Shown here piece by piece: positions 8,802-16,815 of a stretch of 63,198 bases of DNA. The position numbers and the translations under genes are program-made. The notes below the pieces were generated by a model that made no database searches, was not told the origin of the DNA, and was given only the letters and a program-made list of their open reading frames with translations. The DNA comes from Pseudomonadota bacterium. GTDB taxonomy: Bacteria > Cyanobacteriota > Vampirovibrionia > Obscuribacterales > Obscuribacteraceae. How positions within the stretch are numbered: the first letter of the stretch is position 1; every line of letters begins with the position of its first letter. The stretch is taken from positions 1 to 63,198 of the forward strand of contig JAJPJO010000380.1 of assembly GCA_021324135.1 (NCBI GenBank). The letters run 5' to 3'.

Positions 8802-8854
8802 GTAGACTGTTTGCACTGACGTGATCAGGCATCTCTTGAAAAGAGGCAGGCTCG

Positions 8855-9388
8855 ATGCCGCATAGAAACAATCCAGTGGCTCAACGTAACATTCCGGTTG
8901 TACCGCCGTCGGACGATAAGCGCTGGCGAGTTGTGGATGCAACCATGAGGCGGCACGGCTACGCTCAAAGTGCGTTGATCGAGACCTTGCACAAGGTGCA
9001 AGATTCCTTCGGCTATCTCGATTCACCTTCTCTAATATATGTGGCGCGCAGTCTGTCCGTTCCCCTTAGTAAAACTTATGGTGTTGCCACTTTCTATAAT
9101 CTATTCAGGTTGAAACCGCAGGGGGAGCATTTGTGCGTCGTCTGCATGGGAACGGCTTGTTATATAAAGGGCGGTGCCAAGCTGCTTTCCTCAGCCGAGC
9201 AGCTTTTGAATATCGTGGCGCCCGACACTACTCCCGATAATGCCATCTCGCTTGTGACGGCTCGTTGCGTTGGTGCCTGCGGTATTGCGCCTGTGATCAT
9301 TTATGACAATCAAGTCGCTGGAAGCGTAAGTAAGGACCAGATGACTGCGCAGCTAAAGGAATGGTTGAAAAGTTCTTCTTCGGTTTGA
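8855..9388 (+). CDS. hoxE: HoxE, NuoE-like [2Fe-2S] subunit of NAD-linked bidirectional hydrogenase
   Basis: A 177-residue subunit of the diaphorase half of the bidirectional [NiFe] hydrogenase, related to the 24-kDa subunit of complex I. It carries a thioredoxin-fold [2Fe-2S] cluster: Cys97 and Cys102 (CMGTAC) with Cys138 and Cys142 (CVGAC), the expected C-x4-C and C-x3-C spacing. The N-terminal ~20 residues are a polar extension; the helical part begins at 'VVDATMRRHGYAQ'. HoxE passes electrons between HoxFU and the hydrogenase or other carriers and is typical of the cyanobacterial pentameric enzyme. It is the first gene of a seven-gene run; hoxF follows after about 30 nt. A ribosome site (GAGG) precedes ATG 8855. 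Confidence 0.95.
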   Translation: MPHRNNPVAQRNIPVVPPSDDKRWRVVDATMRRHGYAQSALIETLHKVQDSFGYLDSPSLIYVARSLSVPLSKTYGVATFYNLFRLKPQGEHLCVVCMGTACYIKGGAKLLSSAEQLLNIVAPDTTPDNAISLVTARCVGACGIAPVIIYDNQVAGSVSKDQMTAQLKEWLKSSSSV

Positions 9389-9420
9389 TGTGAGTAAGTG
9401 ATTTAGGAGTGACATGTGGC

Positions 9421-11109
9421 ATGGTCAATCACAACAGCGGCGCAAGTGAGATCGTAACAACGCTGGAAGATCTGCGAGAAATCGCCAATCAAGCAGAGGA
9501 GCGCCAGAGCAAGTTCAAAACGCGCATCTATGTCTGTATGGGAACAGCATGTCAATCATGCGGAGCGGCAGATCTGTTGGCCGACCTCACGGCCCAGGTC
9601 AAAATGTCAGGCAAAGAAAATGAATGCCTGGTCTCGCCCGGCGGCTGCCAGGGAAATTGCGCAGAAGCTCCGCTGGTGTCAGTGCAGCCCGAGAATCTCC
9701 TTTATAGTGGTATCGCTACTGGTGACGCCTCGGCGCTAATCGAAGGGCAGAGCCGATCGGATTTGGTGGTCGATCTGGACCAACCATTTTTCTCACGGCA
9801 AAAAAAGATAGTCACGGAGTATCGTGGACTGCTCAATCCCGAACATATCGAGGATTATATTCGCGTCGGTGGTTATGAGGCTTTGCTCACGGTATTGAGT
9901 GAATACACACCGGAGCAGGTCGTGCAAGCGATCAGGAAGAGTGGATTGCGCGGCCGGGGCGGCGCCGGATACCCCACCGGTCTGAAGTGGGCAACGGTAG
10001 CGAAGGCTCAGGCGCAGCACAAATATGTCGTCTGTAATGCTGATGAAGGCGATCCGGGAGCCTTTATGAACCGCAGTGTTCTGGAGGATTATCCGTTTCG
10101 AGTCATTGAAGGCATGACGATTGCCGCTTATGCAGTCGGCGCCGACAGAGGTTTTGTTTATTGTCGAGCGGAATATCCTCTGGCCGTCAAACGCATGGAA
10201 GCCGCCATTCGAGCGGCGCTCAAGCATGGACTGCTCGGATTGAATATCGGCAGCACTTCCTTCAGCTTCAATGTCGAAATGCGTCTGGGAGCAGGCGCAT
10301 TCGTTTGCGGCGAAGAAACGGCGCTCATCTCGTCGATTGAAGGGGGTCGCGGTTTGCCATGTCCTCGCCCGCCCTATCCGGCCGAGTCAGGGTTGTGGGG
10401 TTATCCGACGCTGATAAATAATGTCGAGACCTTCGCCACGGTTGCGCCAATCATAATGAAGGGTGCTGACTGGTACGCCGCCATCGGCACAGAGAAGAGC
10501 CGCGGTACAAAGACTTTTGCATTATCGGGAAAGGTCGAGCGCACCGGAATGATAGAGGTTCCTTTTGGCACGACCCTGAAAGAGATGGTGTTTGATATCG
10601 GCGGCGGTGTCCCGGAGAATCGCAAATTCAAGGCGGTTCAAACCGGTGGTCCCGCCGGCGGTTGCATTCCGGAGGCGCATCTGGATGCGCCGATCGATTA
10701 TGAATCGCTCCAGGAACTTGGCTCCTTCATGGGCTCGGGTGGCATGATCGTCATGGACGACAGCTCCTGCATGGTTGATGTGGCCAAATTCTTTATGCAA
10801 TTCTGCGCCACTGAGTCGTGCGGAAAGTGCATCCCCTGCCGAGTTGGGACGGTACACATGTACGACATCCTGAAGAAAATTACCGAGGGCGATGCCACTC
10901 TGGCCGATTTGGCTCAGCTCGAGGAGTTGTGTGATGTCGTTAAGTTCACGAGCTTATGCGGCTTAGGTCAGGGGGCACCGAATCCGGTGCTGAGCACGCT
11001 ACGCTATTTTCGCAACGAATACCTGGAGCACATTCTCAACCACACCTGCCCGGCAGGAGTTTGTGGTCCGGTTGGGCAAGACCTGAGGAGGCCGACATGC
11101 GCGTTGTAA
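9421..11109 (+). CDS. hoxF: HoxF, NADH- and FMN-binding diaphorase subunit
   Basis: A 562-residue cytoplasmic subunit that oxidises NADH or reduces NAD+ at an FMN. It has three parts: an N-terminal [2Fe-2S] thioredoxin-like domain ('CMGTACQSCG' and 'CQGNC'), the flavin/NADH domain with 'RGRGGAGYPTGLKWA' and 'CNADEGDPGAFMNR', and a C-terminal [4Fe-4S] site ('ESCGKCIPCRVG' plus a distal Cys in 'SLCGLG'). All expected ligands are present, so the enzyme looks functional. I take ATG 9421 with GGAG at 9406-9409; a GTG in frame at 9409 would overlap that site. The gene overlaps hoxU by 13 nt, indicating translational coupling. Confidence 0.96.
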   Translation: MVNHNSGASEIVTTLEDLREIANQAEERQSKFKTRIYVCMGTACQSCGAADLLADLTAQVKMSGKENECLVSPGGCQGNCAEAPLVSVQPENLLYSGIATGDASALIEGQSRSDLVVDLDQPFFSRQKKIVTEYRGLLNPEHIEDYIRVGGYEALLTVLSEYTPEQVVQAIRKSGLRGRGGAGYPTGLKWATVAKAQAQHKYVVCNADEGDPGAFMNRSVLEDYPFRVIEGMTIAAYAVGADRGFVYCRAEYPLAVKRMEAAIRAALKHGLLGLNIGSTSFSFNVEMRLGAGAFVCGEETALISSIEGGRGLPCPRPPYPAESGLWGYPTLINNVETFATVAPIIMKGADWYAAIGTEKSRGTKTFALSGKVERTGMIEVPFGTTLKEMVFDIGGGVPENRKFKAVQTGGPAGGCIPEAHLDAPIDYESLQELGSFMGSGGMIVMDDSSCMVDVAKFFMQFCATESCGKCIPCRVGTVHMYDILKKITEGDATLADLAQLEELCDVVKFTSLCGLGQGAPNPVLSTLRYFRNEYLEHILNHTCPAGVCGPVGQDLRRPTCAL

Positions 11110-11807
11110 CTTTCAAGATCAACGATCACGAGGTCAGCGGCCGCGATGACGAGACCATACTAAAGGTGGCGCGCGACCACGACACAAACATTCCCACTCT
11201 CTGCCAGCTCGACGGTATATCCGTATGGGGCGGATGCCGGCTCTGCCTGGTTGAAATCGAAGGTAATCCAAAGCTCATGACCGCCTGCACGACTACCGTC
11301 ACCGAGGGCATGGCGGTGCGCACCCAGTCGGAGCGTTTGGACCGCTATCGCCGCATGATTGTCGAGATGCTCTTCACGGAAGGAAATCATGTTTGCTCCG
11401 TGTGCGTTTCGAACGGGAATTGCGAGCTGCAAACCACAGCACAAGTTCTGAGGATCGATCATATATCGCTGCCTTATCGCAATCCACAACGGCATGTGGA
11501 TGCATCCCACGAGCGCTTCGTCTTCGACGAGAATCGTTGTATTCTTTGCACGCGCTGCATACGGGTTTGCGATGAAGTGGAGGGCGCTCACACCTGGGAC
11601 ATGTCCGGTCGCGGCATTCAGTCTAAACTGGTCACCGACCTGCACCAGGCCTGGGGTGATTCGACCAGCTGTACGAGTTGCGGCAAATGCGTGCAGGTGT
11701 GCCCGACCGGTGCGTTGTTCGAAAAAGGCAAGGCGGCCGGCGAAATGCACAAGTATCCGGAATTCCTCGTCTACCTGTCGCAAATGCGCGAGGAGAGGCA
11801 TGAATAA
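11097..11807 (+). CDS. hoxU: HoxU, iron-sulfur electron-transfer subunit
   Basis: A 236-residue subunit related to the N-terminal part of NuoG that wires HoxF to the hydrogenase module. Clusters in order: a [2Fe-2S] site (Cys in 'PTLCQLDG', 'GGCRLC', 'MTAC'), the His/Cys-type [4Fe-4S] site ('NHVCSVCVSNGNC'), and two ferredoxin-type motifs ('CILCTRCIRVC' and 'CTSCGKCVQVCPTG'). ATG 11097 has GAGGAG just upstream and begins inside the end of hoxF. Longer open frames upstream read through hoxF in another phase and are not real. The gene ends 8 nt after the start of hoxY. Confidence 0.95.
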   Translation: MRVVTFKINDHEVSGRDDETILKVARDHDTNIPTLCQLDGISVWGGCRLCLVEIEGNPKLMTACTTTVTEGMAVRTQSERLDRYRRMIVEMLFTEGNHVCSVCVSNGNCELQTTAQVLRIDHISLPYRNPQRHVDASHERFVFDENRCILCTRCIRVCDEVEGAHTWDMSGRGIQSKLVTDLHQAWGDSTSCTSCGKCVQVCPTGALFEKGKAAGEMHKYPEFLVYLSQMREERHE

Positions 11808-12324
11808 AACGATGACATTAGCGACGGTCTGGCTTGATGGCTGCTCTGGCTGTCATATGTCGATCCTCGATATGGATGAGCGGCTCCTCGAGATTCTGCA
11901 GCAACTCGACCTGGTCTACAGTCCGCTGGTCGATCACAAGCATTTTCCTGATCAAGTCGACATTACCCTTGTAGAGGGAGCGGTAAGCAATGAAGACGAC
12001 CTGGCCAAAATCAAAAAAGTGCGCGAGCATACGAAGACTCTTGTTTCACTGGGCGATTGTGCGGTGACTGCCAATGTTCCATCCATGAGGAATCCGATTG
12101 GTGTTCGATCCATTCTCGATCGCGTCAGCGATGGAGGCTTCCCCCGGCAGCCGAGCGACGTGCCTTTGCTCTGCGCCACTGCTCGCCCGGTGCATAACGT
12201 CGTGCATGTAGACATCTACGTCCCAGGCTGCCCGCCATCGGCTGATACGATTTATTTTGTCCTGACGGAGCTTATTGCCGGTCGCGTGCCGGATGTGAGC
12301 GATCGCACCAGATTTGGTGCATGA
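11800..12324 (+). CDS. hoxY: HoxY, small [4Fe-4S] subunit of the [NiFe] hydrogenase
   Basis: A 174-residue small subunit carrying the proximal [4Fe-4S] cluster beside the NiFe site. The ligand Cys lie in 'DGCSGCHMSILDMDE', 'LGDCAVTANVP' and 'VPGCPPSAD', the standard pattern for soluble bidirectional hydrogenases. There is no Tat signal, so the enzyme is cytoplasmic. ATG 11800 has GGAGAGG upstream and overlaps the end of hoxU by 8 nt. The much longer frame reaching back to 11494 crosses hoxU in another phase and is rejected. Its TGA overlaps the first possible hoxH ATG (ATGA). Confidence 0.95.
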   Translation: MNKTMTLATVWLDGCSGCHMSILDMDERLLEILQQLDLVYSPLVDHKHFPDQVDITLVEGAVSNEDDLAKIKKVREHTKTLVSLGDCAVTANVPSMRNPIGVRSILDRVSDGGFPRQPSDVPLLCATARPVHNVVHVDIYVPGCPPSADTIYFVLTELIAGRVPDVSDRTRFGA

Positions 12325-12353
12325 GTGTGGATGCGCAGAGGCGGCAGAGAGTT

Positions 12354-13766
12354 ATGAGCGAAACAATCGTCATCGATCCGGTTACAAGAATTGAAGGGCA
12401 CGCAAAAATCACCATTCATCTTGGCGATTCGGGCGAGGTGGAGGAAGCGCTCTTTCATGTCACACAACTGCGAGGCTTCGAGAAATTCGCAGAAGGAAGG
12501 CCGTTCCACGAGCTGCCCTCCTTGATGGCACGCATCTGCGGCATTTGTCCGGTCAGCCATCTGGTTGCCTCGGCAAAAGCGTGCGACATGATCATGTCCG
12601 TGCGCATTCCACCGACGGCAGTGAAGCTGCGCCGCATCATCAATCTGGCGCAGATTGCTCAGTCGCATGCCTTGAGCTTTTTTTACTTGTCGTCTCCCGA
12701 TCTTCTGCTGGGCATGGATGCACCGCCGGCGGAGCGCAATCTCGTCGGCGTCGCGCGCGCCAATCCGACACTGGCAAAAAATGGCATTCGTCTTCGCCAG
12801 GTCGGTCAGCAAATCATCGAGCTGCTTGGAGGCAAGCGCATCCATCCTGGCTGGGTCGTCCCAGGCGGCGTCAACAATCCGCTTTCAAGCGAGCACAGAG
12901 AGACAATCCTTCGCATGCTTCCCGAAGCGATCAAAATCAGCAAAGACACGATCGGCTGGTTCGTGGCTCAACTGGATGAATTTACCGATGAGATAGCCAC
13001 ATTCGCTAAGGTGCCAAGCTTGTATATGAGTCTGGTTGGTCCGGATCTGGAGCTTGAGACTTATGATGGCTCTCTGCGCGTTGTCGATGAGTTGGGCAGA
13101 CCGATCGTCGATCGCCTGAGCGCAGAAGACTATGGCAGCATCATCGGCGAAGCGATCACACTGCACAGCTACATGAAGTCACCGTACTATAAACCGCTCG
13201 GTTATCCAGGCGGCATTTATCGTGTTGGACCGCTCGCCAGGCTGCATATTGCTTCGCGTTGCGGAACTGATCTTGCCGACAAGGCCCTGAGCGTTTTCAA
13301 ACAGTTCGACCACAGAAGCTCTTTCTACTACCATCACGCCCGACTGATCGAGATCCTCTATGCCTTCGAGAAAATTGAGCAGATATTGGCCGATCCTGAA
13401 ATACTCTCCGATCACGTGCGTGCCTATGCCGAGCCTAATTCTTTTGAAGGGTTTGGCGTTGCAGAAGCGCCGCGTGGAACGTTAATGCACCACTATAAGA
13501 TCGACGATAACGGCTTAATCACCTACGCCGACCTGATCATCGCTACGGGTCACAATAATCTGGCTATGAATCAGGGCATCACCGAGACAGCCAAACATTA
13601 CGTGCGCAAAGGCAAAATAACCGACGGTGCCTTGAATAGAGTGGAGGCGATGATTCGCACGTACGATCCATGCCTGAGCTGTTCCACTCATGCATTTGGA
13701 ATGATGCCGCTGCATTTGCAGGTAATAAACCGTGACGGTGAAGTAGTCGATGAGGTAATGCGCTAG
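12354..13766 (+). CDS. hoxH: HoxH, large NiFe-binding catalytic subunit
   Basis: A 470-residue catalytic subunit that interconverts H2 with protons and electrons at a NiFe(CN)2CO centre. The N-terminal L1 motif 'RICGICPVSH' and the C-terminal L2 motif 'DPCLSCSTH' supply the four Cys ligands. A 24-residue tail follows the L2 His (AFGMM...), the extension that the HoxW protease removes after nickel insertion, so the precursor needs maturation. ATG 12354 is chosen because it gives the family-typical beginning 'MSETIVIDPVTRIEGHAK'; an ATG at 12321 overlapping the hoxY stop would add 11 atypical residues. Confidence 0.95.
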   Translation: MSETIVIDPVTRIEGHAKITIHLGDSGEVEEALFHVTQLRGFEKFAEGRPFHELPSLMARICGICPVSHLVASAKACDMIMSVRIPPTAVKLRRIINLAQIAQSHALSFFYLSSPDLLLGMDAPPAERNLVGVARANPTLAKNGIRLRQVGQQIIELLGGKRIHPGWVVPGGVNNPLSSEHRETILRMLPEAIKISKDTIGWFVAQLDEFTDEIATFAKVPSLYMSLVGPDLELETYDGSLRVVDELGRPIVDRLSAEDYGSIIGEAITLHSYMKSPYYKPLGYPGGIYRVGPLARLHIASRCGTDLADKALSVFKQFDHRSSFYYHHARLIEILYAFEKIEQILADPEILSDHVRAYAEPNSFEGFGVAEAPRGTLMHHYKIDDNGLITYADLIIATGHNNLAMNQGITETAKHYVRKGKITDGALNRVEAMIRTYDPCLSCSTHAFGMMPLHLQVINRDGEVVDEVMR

Positions 13767-13784
13767 GGATGCTCTTGAAGGTTT

Positions 13785-14264
13785 ATGCACGAGCTTAAGT
13801 GGATTGTAATCGGGTACGGCAGCCCTCTGCGCAGTGACGACCGTTTTGGCCTTTGTGTAGCGGATGCTTTGCGCGATCGGCTTCAGGACGAGTCTGTTCA
13901 AGTCCTGGCAGTGCATCAACTACTTCCGGAGCTGGCTGAAAATTTGAGCCGCTCAGCCGGCGCCGTATTCATAGATGCGACAATAGATCTGCCTCCAGGA
14001 GTAATCAAATGCGTGACTGTGAGCTCATCTGATAGCACCGCCGGTCAGTCCTTAACGCACCAGGTTACACCGGAGTCTCTTTTGCAAAAGGCCAGTTCGC
14101 TGTACGGACGCTCACCGGCGGCATGGCTGTTCAGCATCGGCGGTGAGACATTCGAAATTGGAGAATCGCTATCTCCGATGATATCAAATATGGTGCAAAA
14201 GGCCAGCGAACTGATTGAAGAACACTTGCGATTAAATCCAGAGCTCATGGGGGACCGAAAATAA
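13785..14264 (+). CDS. hoxW: HoxW, hydrogenase-specific maturation endopeptidase
   Basis: A 159-residue HyaD/HybD-type protease that trims the C-terminal extension of HoxH once nickel is in place. The family features are visible: 'VIGYGSPLRSDDRFGLCVAD' with the nickel-sensing Asp of the 'SDD' stretch, the central 'AGAVFIDATIDLPPG' with its Asp, and a later 'LTHQVTPESLL' region with the conserved His. It lies 18 nt after hoxH, with GAAGG before ATG 13785, fitting a dedicated HoxH protease. Its TAA shares one base with the ATG of the CoA-transferase (TAATG), so the two are probably translated together. Confidence 0.92.
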   Translation: MHELKWIVIGYGSPLRSDDRFGLCVADALRDRLQDESVQVLAVHQLLPELAENLSRSAGAVFIDATIDLPPGVIKCVTVSSSDSTAGQSLTHQVTPESLLQKASSLYGRSPAAWLFSIGGETFEIGESLSPMISNMVQKASELIEEHLRLNPELMGDRK

Positions 14265-15592
14265 TGTTGGAACATGCGGAGGCAAAGACTAAACAAAGCT
14301 GGCAGGATGATTACAAGTCAAAACTGACGACAGCGGAAGCAGCGGTCGCGGCAATAAAATCCGGCGACACGGTTTACATTCAGTCCCATGCGGCGGCGCC
14401 GGAATCGCTGATTGATGCCATGGTGGCCCGCGCCCCTGAGCTGAAAGACGTCACGATCATCCACATAATGACTTTCAGCAAAGCAAAGTATGCCGAAAAA
14501 CAGTACAGTGACTCCTTCAAAGTGCATGCCATGTTCATAGGCCCTAATGTGCGTGCCGCTGTCAATGATGGTCGGGCAGAGTACATGCCTGTTTTTTTGA
14601 GTGAAATACCGAATCTCTTCAACACTCGAGTGGTTCCGATTGATGTTTGCTTGTTGCAAGTATCGCCGCCCGATCGGCATGGTTACTGCAGCTATGGCGT
14701 CTCCGTTGATTGCACATTGGCGGCCCGAAAAAATGCGCGCTTGACGATAGCGGAGGTGAATAAGCAAATGCCGCGCACGCTCGGGCGGGCGTTCGTTCAC
14801 GTCAGCCGGCTGGATGCTATCGTCGAGGTCGACAGACCGCTGGAGGAGATGCCGCCATCCCAATCAACTGAAGTAGAGGACGCGATTGGGCGAAACGTAG
14901 CGGAGCTTGTTGAGGACGAGGCCACCTTGCAGTTGGGCATCGGTGCCATACCCGATGCCATTCTTCGCTACCTCGGCGGTAAGCGCAATCTGGGAGTCCA
15001 CAGTGAGATGCTCTCCGACGGCATAGTCGATCTGATCGAGAAAGGTGTGGTAACCAACGATGCAAAAACAATTCTGCCGGGGCAGGTGGCCGTCAGCTTC
15101 GTCATAGGCACAAGGCGGCTTTATGACTTCGTTGACAATAATCCTTCAGTCGAATTCAAACCGAGCGACTTCATCAATGATCCATTCATCGTTTCACAAA
15201 ACTATAAAATGACTGCCATCAACTCGGCCTTGCAAGTCGATGTCACCGGGCAGGTTGCAGCCGGCTCTATTGGAACTTACTTATACAGCGGCTTCGGCGG
15301 ACAGGTAGATTTCATTCGCGGAGCCTGCCGCTCGAAAAACGGCAAGGCGATCATCGCCATTCCATCTACCGCCAAGGGCGAGTCAGTCTCCAGAATCACA
15401 GCCACCCTTGCCGCCGGCAGCGGAGTGGTAACCTCACGTGCGGACGTTCATTACATTGTCACCGAATATGGTGTCGCACAACTCTACGGCAAAACCGTGA
15501 GAGAAAGAAAACGAGCTCTGATTGCCATTTCTCATCCGAAGTTCCGCGAGAGCTTGGAGTTAGAGTGCCGATCGATTCCCTGGTTGGCGTAA
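14264..15592 (+). CDS. Acetyl-CoA hydrolase / 4-hydroxybutyrate-type CoA-transferase
   Basis: A 442-residue class I CoA-transferase-like enzyme. Both domains are seen: N-terminal (~25-200, 'VYIQSHAAAPESLIDAM', 'VSPPDRHGYCSYG') and C-terminal with the catalytic Glu region 'LGVHSEMLSDG' and 'QVDFIRGA'. Close families exchange CoA between acetate, butyrate, succinate or 4-hydroxybutyrate, or hydrolyse acetyl-CoA; the substrate cannot be fixed here. It is translationally coupled to hoxW and so ends the hox operon, linking H2/NADH balance with fermentative acid production by inference. Its last 33 nt overlap the end of hypB on the other strand (15560-15592). Confidence 0.9.
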   Translation: MLEHAEAKTKQSWQDDYKSKLTTAEAAVAAIKSGDTVYIQSHAAAPESLIDAMVARAPELKDVTIIHIMTFSKAKYAEKQYSDSFKVHAMFIGPNVRAAVNDGRAEYMPVFLSEIPNLFNTRVVPIDVCLLQVSPPDRHGYCSYGVSVDCTLAARKNARLTIAEVNKQMPRTLGRAFVHVSRLDAIVEVDRPLEEMPPSQSTEVEDAIGRNVAELVEDEATLQLGIGAIPDAILRYLGGKRNLGVHSEMLSDGIVDLIEKGVVTNDAKTILPGQVAVSFVIGTRRLYDFVDNNPSVEFKPSDFINDPFIVSQNYKMTAINSALQVDVTGQVAAGSIGTYLYSGFGGQVDFIRGACRSKNGKAIIAIPSTAKGESVSRITATLAAGSGVVTSRADVHYIVTEYGVAQLYGKTVRERKRALIAISHPKFRESLELECRSIPWLA

Positions 15593-16258
15593 TTCTCTTT
15601 TTTCCCTGGCCTTGCTTCTCAGCCACTCCAGCCATTCGTCGACCCCTTCGTCATTGACCACTGAAATCGAAAAGATATCCGCATCTGCATTTAGTGTTCT
15701 GATGTGCTCGCTGGCTGCTGTTCGATCAAAGTTGACATAGGGCAGTAAGTCACATTTTGTGAAAAGAACGGCATCACAATTGCGGAAGATAATAGGGTAT
15801 TTGAGTGGTTTGTCGTCGCCCTCGCTCACCGAGAGCAACACGACGCGCTTGTGCTCTCCCAGTGGAAATTCCGCTGGACAAACGAGATTTCCGACGTTTT
15901 CTATGAATAAGAAGTCGGCATCCAGAAAGTGCCCGTTATGCAGCTCTCGAGCCAGCATGGAAGCGTCCAGATGGCAGCTTCGCCCGGTGCAAATTTGTTT
16001 TACTCTGGTTCCGAGATGCCGCAGTCGAGCGGCATCGAGCTCGCCCACCATGTCGCCTTCGATCACGGATGACTTCCACTTTGGTACCAGGGACGATATC
16101 GTTTTTTCAAGCAAGCTGGTTTTGCCGGCCCCAGGCGCACTCATCAGGTTGATAGCAAAGATGCCGCTTTCGTCGAAGTGCTCGCGATTGTGATTGGCCA
16201 GGTCTTGATTGCCCTGTAGTATGCGCTCCAGCATGTGCTCGTCAAGTGACTCGTGCAT
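15560..16258 (-). CDS. hypB: HypB, GTPase for nickel insertion
   Basis: A 232-residue SIMIBI GTPase that delivers nickel to the hydrogenase large subunit with HypA. P-loop 'SAPGAGKTSLLEKT', metal/nucleotide region 'ENVGNLVCPAEF', 'SVSEGDDKPLKYP', and the base-specificity motif 'TKCDLLPY'. The N-terminus lacks the His-rich nickel-storage stretch found in some HypB proteins. ATG 16258 lies inside the end of hypA (17-nt overlap), showing translational coupling. The tail-to-tail 33-bp overlap with the CoA-transferase means both stop regions encode protein on both strands. Confidence 0.95.
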   Translation of the reverse strand: MHESLDEHMLERILQGNQDLANHNREHFDESGIFAINLMSAPGAGKTSLLEKTISSLVPKWKSSVIEGDMVGELDAARLRHLGTRVKQICTGRSCHLDASMLARELHNGHFLDADFLFIENVGNLVCPAEFPLGEHKRVVLLSVSEGDDKPLKYPIIFRNCDAVLFTKCDLLPYVNFDRTAASEHIRTLNADADIFSISVVNDEGVDEWLEWLRSKAREKRELRQPGNRSAL

Positions 16259-16670
16259 AGGTGTCGACCTCGTTGTCGTTTGGCTCCCCTTTATGCTCGC
16301 CTGCAGTCGGTTCGTCCTCGGCCTGAAGTGTCAGTTGAATGACATCCAATTCTTCGCCGCACAGCAATTTGCCGATGCCATTATCGCACCTCGGACAGCG
16401 GAACGAGTTATCGAAGGTGGGATGATATAGATGACCCGCGCCTCTGCATGCCGCTTTTGCATTGACAATTTCGGCCACTAGACGGCATTGCCTGGTTGTA
16501 TCGCTGACCAGCTTGATGTTATCAAAGGCAAACATCAGTGAGTCCAGCTCGACATTGCGAAATTCACCGATTATGACATGGATGGCCAGAATGGCGGCAG
16601 CGTGCGGCGTTGCCTTCAGCTTGTCGTTTGCTATTTCGAGAATGGCTTGGGCGATGGTTGCTTCATGCAT
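16242..16670 (-). CDS. hypA: HypA, nickel metallochaperone
   Basis: A 142-residue HypA/HybF-family protein that hands nickel to HypB. The N-terminal 'MHE' nickel-binding motif is intact. The structural zinc site is atypical: the second pair 'CPRC' is present, but the first pair, normally C-x2-C, reads C-R-G-A, so one Cys is missing ('AACRGAGHLYHP'); nearby His residues might substitute. The C-terminus has an extra acidic tail of about 25 residues. The gene is divergent from hypF with 145 bp between them. Confidence 0.9.
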   Translation of the reverse strand: MHEATIAQAILEIANDKLKATPHAAAILAIHVIIGEFRNVELDSLMFAFDNIKLVSDTTRQCRLVAEIVNAKAACRGAGHLYHPTFDNSFRCPRCDNGIGKLLCGEELDVIQLTLQAEDEPTAGEHKGEPNDNEVDTYARVT

Positions 16671-16778
16671 AGGTTTTCCGGGCCTCGAAGCTTATCAACA
16701 GGCAGTATGACACAGCAAAATGATGACTGGCATCGACCGAATGGCTTATGTTCGGATCTAAGTCATTCTCAGGGATAA

Positions 16779-16806
16779 TTGCCAAGCGAGGCCAAAGCGT
16801 TAGAAT
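16779..16806 (+). promoter_or_regulatory. Candidate promoter of hypFCDE
   Basis: TTGCCA (16779-16784), 16-nt spacer, TAGAAT (16801-16806), close to sigma-70 consensus. The predicted transcript start (about 16812-16814) is within a few nt of the hypF ATG at 16816, and no ribosome site is visible, so hypF may be translated from a nearly leaderless mRNA. Confidence 0.45.
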
Positions 16807-16815
16807 GTTTTCCAG

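Noticed and set aside
8745-9026. 93-codon minus-strand frame over the hoxE start
   Set aside because: Antisense shadow of hoxE and its promoter region, with atypical composition.
11494-11799. Upstream extension of HoxY, and 10956-11096 for HoxU
   Set aside because: Both cross the preceding hox gene in another phase and have no family similarity.
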